Assembly (NCBI GenBank): GCA_030145035.1
Contig: JAQYWL010000469.1
Location: 1-7,092 of the forward strand
Origin: Desulfobacteria bacterium
GTDB taxonomy: Bacteria > Desulfobacterota > Desulfobacteria > Desulfobacterales > C00003060
DNA: 7,092 nucleotides
Direction of reading: 5' to 3'
Shown: in pieces, positions 1 through 5,543 of the stretch
Numbering within the stretch: position 1 is the stretch's first letter
Layout of the letters: each line of letters begins with the position of its first letter
Program-made: the position numbers and the translations under genes
The notes under the pieces: model-generated
Seen by the model: only the letters and a program-made list of their open reading frames with translations
The model's database searches: none
What the model was told of the DNA's origin: nothing

Positions 1-1
1 C

Positions 2-202
2 CTGTGCGAGATCAAATTTCAAGACAAGAAAATCGGCAAAGGCATTATTGCTGAGGTGGAAAAGAAGCGGCAGGGCCTTGCTAACCCGAAGCGTTTCACC
101 GTAGAGACCGTTTTGGTTACTGCTTCGGATGTTACTGAGGATCTCAAAAAAGAGAAGTATTTCAACCAGATTGTCCAACTTGAAGATCTCTTCGGAGTGT
201 GA
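2..202 (+). CDS. ATP-binding protein (AAA/ATPase_2-like), C-terminal PD-(D/E)XK-like domain, partial
   Basis: This is an open frame running in from the left edge, 66 codons ending in TGA at 200-202. Only the C-terminus is present, so the ATPase part lies outside the window and is inferred. The visible segment opens with LCEIKF, which fits the E-x-K strand of a PD-(D/E)XK nuclease-like fold. It continues through a lysine-rich helix (AEVEKKRQGLAN), a beta strand (ETVLVTASDV) and the ending IVQLEDLFGV. In the family I recall, bacterial and archaeal ATP-binding proteins with this C-terminal domain have an 'E-I-K-f' strand, then a 'lvTt.gv' strand, and end in a 'tLdDLF' motif, which matches here. 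Such proteins are commonly mobile or accessory genes of unknown role. No catalytic claim can be made from the tail alone, and another protein ending in a restriction-endonuclease-like fold would look similar. Confidence 0.6.
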   Translation: MCEIKFQDKKIGKGIIAEVEKKRQGLANPKRFTVETVLVTASDVTEDLKKEKYFNQIVQLEDLFGV

Positions 203-572
203 GTCTGGACTTGGGGACATCCTTTAGTTTTCCAGTTTCTCGCCTAACGCTCGATAAGTTTGTAGTCGTTCTCTTGTGCTATTCTTTCTCCTCTCTTTAC
301 GGACAAACTTACCCCTGACAAGGGCAGCTTTAATCGCCTTATGTTATCTCGCCAACTATGAGATTAGGCAAGTGCACAGTATGACAGTGTTCTTTGGGGT
401 ACAGCTCAAGGACCAGGGGGGCGTTCGTGCCGAACGTGCATAAGTTCCTTTTCCTCTCACGCTCTTTTACTGATGAAACGGCTGTGGGTAAGTATGAGAT
501 TGTTTCACAAGTACACAATGGATAACGCAATTTCAGCCAATAAATTTGACAATCTCTTGTCCATCTTTTGCT
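203..572. other. Intergenic stretch, no gene recognised
   Basis: Between the partial ATPase gene and the metallophosphoesterase-like remnant I see no convincing coding frame. Short open frames on both strands have low-complexity or erratic composition, no ribosome binding site and no recognisable motif. The stretch may be decayed coding DNA, since the neighbouring 573-788 segment looks like a gene remnant. Confidence 0.5.
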
Positions 573-788
573 TTATGTCGTCCCCGGCCATTCACAGATC
601 CAAGTTGAGGTATCCAGCAAAACGTACGCATTTTTGGGATCACGATGGAAATCAGAAAGGCATACGATCTCGGTTTTGTCCTTCCCGTGTTGGGCCGAGA
701 TATGCATATGGGCACAGAATACATATTTGGGAGCGAGTAACTGCACAAGCGCTGTCAAATGATCAGATCCAACAACTACAATTGAATT
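573..788 (-). pseudogene. Remnant of a metallophosphoesterase (C-terminal part)
   Basis: Read on the minus strand from about 788 down to the TAA at 573-575, the frame gives a protein-like segment starting around NSIVVVGSDHLTALVQL, followed by LAPKYVFCAHMHISAQ, TEIVCLSDFHRDPKNAYVLL and a short tail. In calcineurin-like metallophosphoesterases the last metal-binding block is typically 'P.yvf.GHmH', followed by a strand containing 'T...l' and a closing strand. The AHMH block with PKYVF in front fits this, with the usual glycine replaced by alanine. No start codon is found in this frame up to about position 899, and the N-terminal metal-binding blocks (D-x-H, GD-x-x-D, GNH-E/D) are not seen. It therefore looks like a decayed 3' fragment. 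A chance resemblance remains possible because the match rests mainly on one motif. Confidence 0.4.
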
Positions 789-894
789 AAGCTCGTTATG
801 TAAGATTCTATGGGCTGACTTGAGCCGAGAGGCTTCCGGTAACGATCCGTTAGGCGTGATGCCGGACCCAATAGGAAGGGAGGGGTGAACGAAG

Positions 895-1092
895 ATGTCA
901 AGCCAGATGACTTTTGAACAATTGGAGCAACAAGTAGCTCAACTCCCGGTTCATGAGCGACTCAAACTGATAGCACGGGTCTCCGAGCAACTAAGTATTA
1001 CACCGTTGAACAGGATCACAGAGGCAAAAGAAAAAGAGGAGGGGCGACGGGGACGGAGGGGCGACGGGGACGTTGGTGCAGAAAGTGCGTAG
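895..1092 (+). CDS. Small antitoxin-like protein with repeat-derived tail
   Basis: A 65-residue protein. The start ATG follows a purine-rich ribosome binding site (AGGGAGGGG, 877-885) at nine bases; the internal ATG at 907 lacks this spacing. Residues 5-34 (MTFEQLEQQVAQLPVHERLK and on to LSITPL) form an amphipathic helix pair of the 't.eqL...v..Lp..eRl.Li..l...L' type. That pattern is common in short antitoxins and addiction-module proteins that normally precede a PIN-domain or RelE-type toxin. From about residue 44 the sequence becomes charged low complexity (EKEEGRRGRRGDGDVG), encoded by two copies of a 17-bp tandem repeat, so the original C-terminus seems to have been replaced. No toxin follows: the next 650 bases are repeats. 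An orphan or decayed antitoxin is the best reading. Function is inferred from pattern only. Confidence 0.5.
   Translation: MSSQMTFEQLEQQVAQLPVHERLKLIARVSEQLSITPLNRITEAKEKEEGRRGRRGDGDVGAESA
1039..1072. repeat. 17-bp tandem repeat, two copies
   Basis: The unit GAGGGGCGACGGGGACG occurs at 1039-1055 and exactly again at 1056-1072. It lies inside the frame of the small antitoxin-like gene and codes for its Arg/Gly-rich tail. As 17 is not a multiple of three, each copy is read in a different frame. Confidence 0.85.
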
Positions 1093-1103
1093 CTTTCAAA
1101 AGT

Positions 1104-1138
1104 AGTTTTCTCTCTTTGGCCTTTGGCCAGAGGAAACT
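1104..1138 (+). terminator. Imperfect hairpin after the antitoxin-like gene
   Basis: Twelve bases past the stop codon lies a stem made of TGGCC (1117-1121) pairing with GGCCA (1125-1129) around a TTT loop. It is continued by CTC/GAG and AGTTT/AAACT pairings with small internal loops. There is no run of T after it, so an intrinsic terminator is only possible. It could equally be one of the region's many palindromic repeats. Confidence 0.3.
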
Positions 1139-1169
1139 AAACCTCTCTGTTAGGATTTAGTGAGTAAAG

Positions 1170-1184
1170 TCCGCCTCAGGCGAA
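1170..1184. repeat. Short palindrome of the TCCGCC-N3-GGCGGA type
   Basis: TCCGCC, three bases, then GGCGAA forms a near-perfect small palindrome with one mismatch. An equivalent palindrome (TCCGCC-GCA-GGCGGA) occurs at 4721-4735 inside the kdsB coding region. This suggests a dispersed short palindromic element, though with only two copies in the window that is an inference. Confidence 0.45.
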
Positions 1185-1198
1185 TCAAGAAGTTCATA

Positions 1199-1303
1199 AC
1201 GTGGCAATGGCGGGCAGGTCTCTGGCAATGGCGGGCAGGGCGCCACGCATGGCATGGAGATTGCAACCCAGCATCTCCGGCGACCTGCCCGCCATTGCCA
1301 CGT
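1199..1303. repeat. Long perfect inverted repeat (21-bp arms) with inner hairpin
   Basis: The 21 bases at 1199-1219 are exactly the reverse complement of 1283-1303, and the core of the arm is GGCAATGGCGGGCAGG. Seventeen bases of the left arm (1202-1218) are repeated directly at 1223-1239, a 21-bp period. The spacer holds a second stem, GGAGAT (1256-1261) with ATCTCC (1273-1278). As RNA or as a cruciform this would be a very stable branched hairpin. It looks like a non-coding repeat or REP-like element. A degenerate further unit with GGCGGGCAGG lies at 1333-1360. Confidence 0.8.
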
Positions 1304-1410
1304 ATGCCGGCATTGAAGCTGCCCGCTGTGCCTGGCGATGGCAGGCGGGTGGCGGGCAGGTTCGGCGTGGTTAATCTAAAAACAGGTTGAGCTGAAAGCG
1401 CATTCCTTAA

Positions 1411-1670
1411 CCCTGGCCCAGTCCTGTTTCGAAACGCTGAAGATTACAAAGCCCCGATGTGAAATATTAGCCCCCTGCATTGTATTGTATACATGTCGCG
1501 CCCCTGGCCCAGACCTGGTTGAAGAGCGTGATAGCCTCTCGCAAGCGTGTCGCGCCAGGGCGGGCAGGGTGGGCTTTAGGCACGTTAGGCACTTCAAACC
1601 CTGGCCCAGACCTGGCTTCTATAGTCCATAGACCGTTTGTGTGCATCGCGCCAGGGTGGGCTTTAGGCAC
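1411..1670. repeat. Tandem modular repeats upstream of glmM
   Basis: A module beginning CCCTGGCCCAGACCTGG is present at 1502-1518 and exactly at 1599-1615 (97-bp spacing), with a variant start (CCCTGGCCCAGTCCTG) at 1411-1426. Each of the two full copies goes on to TCGCGCCAGGG (1550-1560 and 1646-1656) and then TGGGCTTTAGGCAC (1570-1583 and 1657-1670). The first copy carries a nine-base insert, CGGGCAGGG, between those blocks. Within a module CCCTGGC can pair with GCCAGGG, giving a hairpin about 55-60 bases long. The array ends about 80 bases before the glmM start, so it may lie in the glmM leader transcript. The type of element is not one I can name. Confidence 0.75.
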
Positions 1671-1736
1671 TTTTTTGGTTCCAGGGTATACGTCCTGACA
1701 CAAAATACGTCACCGAATCTACGAATTAGAGCATTA

Positions 1737-1742
1737 AGGAGG
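1737..1742 (+). promoter_or_regulatory. Ribosome binding site of glmM
   Basis: AGGAGG sits six bases before the ATG at 1749. It fixes this start over a GTG at 1641 in the same open frame. The 36 extra residues from the GTG would be encoded by the repeat array and do not belong to the GlmM family. Confidence 0.85.
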
Positions 1743-1748
1743 CAAACC

Positions 1749-3098
1749 ATGGGTAAACTATTCGGCACCGATGGAATCAGGGGAGAGGCCAACCGCCACC
1801 CGATGGACGCTGCGATGGCTTTTTCCGTTGGCCAGGCGGTCACTCATTTGTTTAAGAAGGGCGATCACCGGACTCGAGTGGTCATCGGCAAAGACACCCG
1901 CATTTCAGGCTACATGCTGGAAAGCTCGCTTGAGGCGGGCATCAGCTCAATGGGCGGCATTTCTTATTTAATCCGCGTAATGCCAACTCCCGGCATCGCT
2001 TTCATAACACAAAGCATGCGCGCGGACGCGGGCATCGTGATTTCCGCTTCGCACAACCCGTACCAGGACAACGGCATCAAGATCTTTGGGGGCAACGGGT
2101 TCAAATTGTCCGATGAGCGGGAAGGAGTTATTGAAGACCTTATCCTGGGCGGGAAGCTCCCGGAGATGGTACCTCAGGCCAAGGATATGGGCCGGTCCTT
2201 TCGCATGGAAGATGCCCCTGGGCGGTACATCGTTTTCTTGAAAAACACCTTCCCGCGTGACTTGTCTATGGAAGGGATGAAGATAGTTATCGACGCAGCA
2301 AACGGCGCCACATATAAAGTAGCCCCCTATGCTTTCACCGAACTGGGAGTCGACGTTGAGGTCATCCACAATGATCCCAACGGGCTAAACATCAACGACA
2401 ATTGCGGCTCGCAGTACACGCAAGATCTCAAAAAACGTGTGGCGGAGAGCAACGCGGCCATCGGGCTGGCCTTTGACGGAGACGGCGACCGTTTGATAGC
2501 CGTGGATGAAAAGGGCCGAAAGATCACAGGCGATCAGATTATGATCGTTTGCGCCAAGGTGCTCAAGGACCGAGGCAAGTTGAAAAACGACCTGCTGGTC
2601 AGCACCGTCATGAGTAATCTCGGCCTGACGATCGCCTGCAAGAAATACGGATTTAAGCACCATGCGTCCAAAGTCGGCGACCGCTATGTCCTGGAGGACA
2701 TGCAGCGGCTGGGCGCGGTGATCGGCGGCGAAGACTCCGGCCATATGATTTTTCTCAACCACCACACGACCGGCGACGGCATCCTGACCGCGATGCAACT
2801 GATCGCAGCAATGATCAAAGAAGACAAGCCGCTTTCCGAACTCGCGGCAATGATGGACGTCTACCCGCAAAAGCTAATCAACGTGGATGTCAAGAGCAAA
2901 CCGGAGATTTCCACGGTGCCGCAATTGGTGGAGGCAATCAAGCAGGTGGAAACGGAACTCGGAGATCAAGGCCGCGTTTTGGTGCGCTATTCCGGTACAC
3001 AAAACTATTGTCGGGTGATGGTCGAGGGACCGACCGATGAGCTGACGGAGAAGTATTGCCGGCAGATTGCCGACGAAGTGAGCACAGTTCTCGGCTAA
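1749..3098 (+). CDS. glmM: Phosphoglucosamine mutase
   Basis: GlmM interconverts glucosamine-6-phosphate and glucosamine-1-phosphate in the cytoplasm, the step before GlmU in UDP-GlcNAc synthesis for peptidoglycan and lipid A. The protein is 449 residues, the normal family length. It starts with the GlmM signature KLFGTDGIRG (3-12). The phosphoserine loop SASHNP puts the catalytic serine at 101, and the magnesium loop DGDGDR is at 243-248. The sugar-specificity loop GGEDSGH is at 326-332. The C-terminal phosphate-binding loop RYSGTQNYCR (413-422) departs from the usual R-x-SGTEP form, with Q and N where E and P are expected. GSQYTQ (220-225) likewise differs from the more common GS-x-x-PE. 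The start is set by AGGAGG at 1737-1742. No convincing promoter was found, and repeats occupy the upstream region. The neighbour 430 bases downstream is a NagB-like gene, which suggests shared amino-sugar metabolism. Confidence in the function is high. Confidence 0.96.
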   Translation: MGKLFGTDGIRGEANRHPMDAAMAFSVGQAVTHLFKKGDHRTRVVIGKDTRISGYMLESSLEAGISSMGGISYLIRVMPTPGIAFITQSMRADAGIVISASHNPYQDNGIKIFGGNGFKLSDEREGVIEDLILGGKLPEMVPQAKDMGRSFRMEDAPGRYIVFLKNTFPRDLSMEGMKIVIDAANGATYKVAPYAFTELGVDVEVIHNDPNGLNINDNCGSQYTQDLKKRVAESNAAIGLAFDGDGDRLIAVDEKGRKITGDQIMIVCAKVLKDRGKLKNDLLVSTVMSNLGLTIACKKYGFKHHASKVGDRYVLEDMQRLGAVIGGEDSGHMIFLNHHTTGDGILTAMQLIAAMIKEDKPLSELAAMMDVYPQKLINVDVKSKPEISTVPQLVEAIKQVETELGDQGRVLVRYSGTQNYCRVMVEGPTDELTEKYCRQIADEVSTVLG

Positions 3099-3319
3099 CT
3101 CACGTTTCACCTGACCCGGATAAACCGGAACCAAACACGGATGGTTTGAGTCTTGTAAAATAGAGTTATACTTGATTCAAACAAGTGCCTGAAGTGAAGT
3201 AAAGATCCGACCCCAGAGGGGCCGGCTTTGGTATAACCCCTGGAAGGGGATAAAACTACTGGCCACCCTCAGTGATACTGTTGGTGAGCTGTTCGAACAA
3301 CGTCGGACGTCTTGTTTTT
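3099..3319. other. Intergenic leader between glmM and the REPIN-like element
   Basis: There is no coding frame of merit here. The stretch has two short G/C stems: CCCC-AGA-GGGG (3211-3221) and CCCC-TGGAA-GGGG (3237-3249). A weak AACCA/TGGTT pairing lies about 30 bases after the glmM stop. None has a T tract, so no terminator is claimed. Confidence 0.5.
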
Positions 3320-3402
3320 CGTAGGGCCGGGCACCGTACCGGCCCAAAAGGCATTGTCTTTGCACACCAGCCTTTACGGCGGGTGCGGTGCCCCGCCCTA
3401 CG
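3320..3402. repeat. REPIN-like / MITE-like inverted repeat element, 83 bp
   Basis: The left arm CGTAGGGCCGGGCACCG (3320-3336) pairs with the right arm CGGTGCCCCGCCCTACG (3386-3402), 16 of 17 positions matching. Extending inwards, about 21 of 24 positions match. Two inverted GC-rich REP-type units around a short spacer are the form of a REPIN, which in known cases is moved in trans by a RAYT (TnpA-REP) transposase. No such transposase is in the window. I see no obvious target duplication. Confidence 0.65.
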
Positions 3403-3488
3403 CAGCCATTTGCCGTCGCTGCTAATTCACCCCGTGACGACTTGGCTTTAGGTTCTATCGTTCAGATGGCAAAGCCTCTGAACTCTGA

Positions 3489-3507
3489 CCTTGCCCTGAG
3501 AGCAAGG
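3489..3507 (+). promoter_or_regulatory. Small stem-loop just before the nagB-like ribosome binding site
   Basis: CCTTGC (3489-3494) pairs with GCAAGG (3502-3507) around a seven-base loop, ten bases before the strong Shine-Dalgarno AGGAGGT at 3517-3523. It could affect leader folding or mRNA stability. With only six pairs it may also be chance. Confidence 0.25.
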
Positions 3508-3528
3508 GTTTCTAAAAGGAGGTAACTA

Positions 3529-4488
3529 ATGCCGTTAAAAGTTATCGTAACACGGAATTTTAAGCATATGAGCGAAGTGGCAGCGGAGACTGTCAAGAAG
3601 AATATTGTCCAAACTTTACGCAAACAAAAGCAATTCGTGTTGGGGTTGGCAACGGGAAGTTCACCCACCGGCCTTTATAAGCACCTGGCCAGGGCAGCTA
3701 ATGCCAATGAATTCGACAGCAGTCGGATCCGCAGTTTCAACCTCGACGAATATGTAGGCCTCCCCGGCGAAAATGCCCAACAACGCGCGATACATCCGGA
3801 GAGCTACTGCTATTTTATGATCCAGGAATTCTTTGGTCTTCTCACCAACAAATTCATACAAACCAGTGTGCCTTATGGTTGTTTGATCGATCAAAAGCAA
3901 CTGATGCGCGAACTCAAAGCGCATCGTGAGGATTGGCGGCAGGTTGGCGCGGATGCGGGCAGGTCGATCGTTATCAAGGCCAGGCTTGCTTCTGAGTACC
4001 TGGCGTGGGTTCGCAAGACAATACTTGACGGATATGCCCGAAAAATCAAGAAAGCAGGCGGCATTGATTTGCAGATCATCGGTGTTGGCGGACGCGGCCA
4101 CGTGGCCTTCCACGAGTCTGGAATCCCCTTCAAGGGAAGCAAGGTCATGCTGGTGAAGCTGGATGACAACACGGTGGCCAACGCCGTGGCGGATGGGCAT
4201 TTCCCGTCTGTAAAAGAATCTCCACGCTACGCAGTCACAATGGGCGCCGAACTGGTCTATCAGGCGAAAACCGTGGTGCTGCTGGCTTCCGGCGAACGCA
4301 AGGTCGAACCAATCGCCGAATCGCTGCTGGGCGACCCTACCCCGGATGTCCCCATTTCCTATGGCCAGAAGTACGCAGAAAAAGGCGGCAATCTGGTTTA
4401 TGTGGTGGACAAGATCGTCGGCCAGGAACTAATCGCCAACAAAAAGGTGCTCAAACAAAAAGGTATAAAAATCCAAGTCCTGTCATGA
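3529..4488 (+). CDS. NagB-family sugar-phosphate isomerase/deaminase homologue (atypical)
   Basis: A 319-residue cytoplasmic protein of the glucosamine-6-phosphate deaminase / 6-phosphogluconolactonase superfamily. AGGAGGT at 3517-3523 sets the ATG start. Family blocks in order are the phosphate loop GLATGSSPTGLY (39-50), FNLDEYVGL (70-78) with D73 in place of the catalytic base, HPESYCYFM (89-97), GVGGRGHVAFHESG (185-198) and the later DDNTVANAV (212-220). Canonical NagB reads G-x-G-x-DGH-x-AFNEP. Here the aspartate before GH is arginine (R189), while H191 and E196 are kept. Between HPESY and the GVG block there are about 40 more residues than in E. coli NagB as I remember it, and they are helix-rich (REL..HREDWRQ, ARLASEYLAWVRK). 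It may therefore act on a different hexose phosphate or run the reaction towards glucosamine-6-phosphate, which GlmM would use. The family is clear, but the exact reaction is not. Its stop overlaps that of convergent kdsB. Confidence 0.75.
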   Translation: MPLKVIVTRNFKHMSEVAAETVKKNIVQTLRKQKQFVLGLATGSSPTGLYKHLARAANANEFDSSRIRSFNLDEYVGLPGENAQQRAIHPESYCYFMIQEFFGLLTNKFIQTSVPYGCLIDQKQLMRELKAHREDWRQVGADAGRSIVIKARLASEYLAWVRKTILDGYARKIKKAGGIDLQIIGVGGRGHVAFHESGIPFKGSKVMLVKLDDNTVANAVADGHFPSVKESPRYAVTMGAELVYQAKTVVLLASGERKVEPIAESLLGDPTPDVPISYGQKYAEKGGNLVYVVDKIVGQELIANKKVLKQKGIKIQVLS

Positions 4489-5229
4489 GGTATTGCCGAG
4501 CACCATCTCAATCTTCTCAATATCCTCAGGTGTGTCAACTTCCTTTGAATCGTAGCTGGTCTCCACAACCTTGATCCGATAGCCGTGTTCCATGGCCCGA
4601 AGCTGTTCAAGCTTCTCAGTCGCCTCAAGCCTGCCCTGCGGAAGGGAGGCAAAGCGCTCTAAGAAATGCTTTCGGAAAGCATATATCCCGAGATGCTTGA
4701 AAATATCGAATGATACTGAATCCGCCGCAGGCGGACCAAAAGGGATGAGCGAACGGGAAAAGTAAAGGGCAAAATTGTCTTTGTCAAACACGCATTTTAC
4801 GCAGTTGGGATCTTTGATCTCAGCCGGATCGGTTATCCTGTAAATCAGGGTGGTCATGACAAGCTCGGGATCGTCTATGAGTGGCGAAATGACCTCGGAA
4901 AGAGACCGCGGATCAAAGGTCGGCTGATCGCCCTGGATGTTGATCACAACATCTTCGTCTTTTAGACCAAGCGCCTGCGCGGCCTCTGCCGCCCGGTCCG
5001 AACCGGATCGATGGGTCGGAGCCGTCATCAGCGCTCGGCCGCCAAAGCCCTCAACACACGCATAAATCCGCTCGTCATCTGTGGCAACCACCGCGTCGGC
5101 CAGAATGGCGGCCTCCCTGGTCCTCTCCCATACCCATTGGATCATGGGTTTACCGAGAATAGGCATCAGCGGCTTGCCTTCAAGCCTCTTGGAAGCGTAC
5201 CTGCAGGGAATAATGGCTACTACGTTCAT
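4483..5229 (-). CDS. kdsB: 3-deoxy-manno-octulosonate (KDO) cytidylyltransferase
   Basis: KdsB couples CTP with KDO to give CMP-KDO in the cytoplasm, the activated sugar for the lipopolysaccharide inner core. From the ATG at 5229 the protein has 248 residues, the usual length. Motifs are the N-terminal nucleotide loop IIPCRYASKRLEGKPL (6-21, with R10 and K19), INIQGDQP (96-103, metal aspartate D101, where GDEP is more common), FSRSLIPF (157-164), KHLGIYAFR (178-186), EKLEQLRAME (205-214) and EVDTPEDIEKIE (230-241, D232). An ATG 45 bases further up (5274) is in frame, but it would add 15 residues outside the family's start, and neither ATG has a good Shine-Dalgarno. The short palindrome 4721-4735 codes for G165-D170 in a variable loop. 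A CMP-sugar synthetase for another acid sugar is less likely, given the close match to KdsB blocks. Confidence 0.92.
   Translation of the reverse strand: MNVVAIIPCRYASKRLEGKPLMPILGKPMIQWVWERTREAAILADAVVATDDERIYACVEGFGGRALMTAPTHRSGSDRAAEAAQALGLKDEDVVINIQGDQPTFDPRSLSEVISPLIDDPELVMTTLIYRITDPAEIKDPNCVKCVFDKDNFALYFSRSLIPFGPPAADSVSFDIFKHLGIYAFRKHFLERFASLPQGRLEATEKLEQLRAMEHGYRIKVVETSYDSKEVDTPEDIEKIEMVLGNTS
4721..4735. repeat. Palindrome inside kdsB
   Basis: TCCGCC-GCA-GGCGGA is a six-base perfect stem with a three-base loop. It lies in the kdsB coding sequence and encodes GPPAAD in a surface-loop position between FSRxxIP and HLGIY. It resembles the near-palindrome at 1170-1184. It is either a small inserted repeat or ordinary GC-rich coding sequence. 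Confidence 0.5.
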
Positions 5230-5543
5230 TAGTCGGTTTGGCCGGTTTAGCCCGGTTGGTTGTGCATAGAGCATACCTGTTTCTACTTTGCACTTTGTCC
5301 TATGCTCTCTGCCCCTTGCGCTTTTCTCGTCTCGAGCCCAACCGTAGCACCTATCCTCTCATCAGACAAGACCCTTTTGGATCTTCTTGTGATCTCGCCG
5401 TCCGGGTGGCAGTTAGGTGAGATAGGAGATTGCCTGCTCTTTTCTTGCTATGTAGCGAACTTATTTGGTTTTGTCGATTTCAGCAACGGACTACGGACAA
5501 CTGTCAACGGACATTACCGAATCAGGGAGGAGACTGGCAATTT
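5230..5543. other. Spacer between the barrel gene and kdsB
   Basis: These 314 bases lie upstream of kdsB and downstream of the barrel gene, both on the minus strand. Short open frames here have no ribosome binding site and no recognisable protein features. A short cluster of ACGGA words is seen at 5485-5512. No clear promoter or terminator could be identified, although the kdsB promoter would be expected here. Confidence 0.5.

Noticed and set aside
206..230. TTGGGGACATCC, reminiscent of sequence near REP-associated transposases
   Set aside because: The resemblance is a memory impression only; no inverted partner and no transposase are seen nearby.
470..515. CTGATGA resembling the hammerhead ribozyme core
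   Set aside because: The required stem II and GAAA element do not follow, so the word is chance.
473..790. 105-codon plus-strand open frame
   Set aside because: It has no ribosome binding site and erratic composition, and it lies antisense to the metallophosphoesterase-like remnant, which explains its openness in part.
815..894. GAGCCG...CCGG pattern resembling a group II intron segment
   Set aside because: The stem is imperfect and no reverse transcriptase or intron domain follows.
1160..1390. Open frame of 76 codons with Trp/Arg/Ala-rich repeats (WQWRAG)
   Set aside because: It is the translation of the GC-rich inverted and direct repeats, has no ribosome binding site and no protein-like composition.
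1411..1670. CRISPR array upstream of glmM
   Set aside because: There are only two full, unequal copies with long internal variation, no regular repeat-spacer period and no cas genes.
1641..1748. GTG start extending glmM by 36 residues
   Set aside because: The extension is coded by the repeat array, lacks a ribosome binding site and is absent from the GlmM family; AGGAGG points to 1749.
2385..2870. 161-codon minus-strand open frame inside glmM
   Set aside because: It is a shadow of the glmM codon pattern with no motif of its own.
3099..3528. Possible riboswitch or glmS-type ribozyme before the nagB-like gene
   Set aside because: No conserved core was recognised; the region is accounted for mainly by short G/C stems and the REPIN-like element.
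3661..4200. 179-codon minus-strand open frame inside the nagB-like gene
   Set aside because: It is a shadow frame with no initiation signal or recognisable domain, opposite a well-supported gene.
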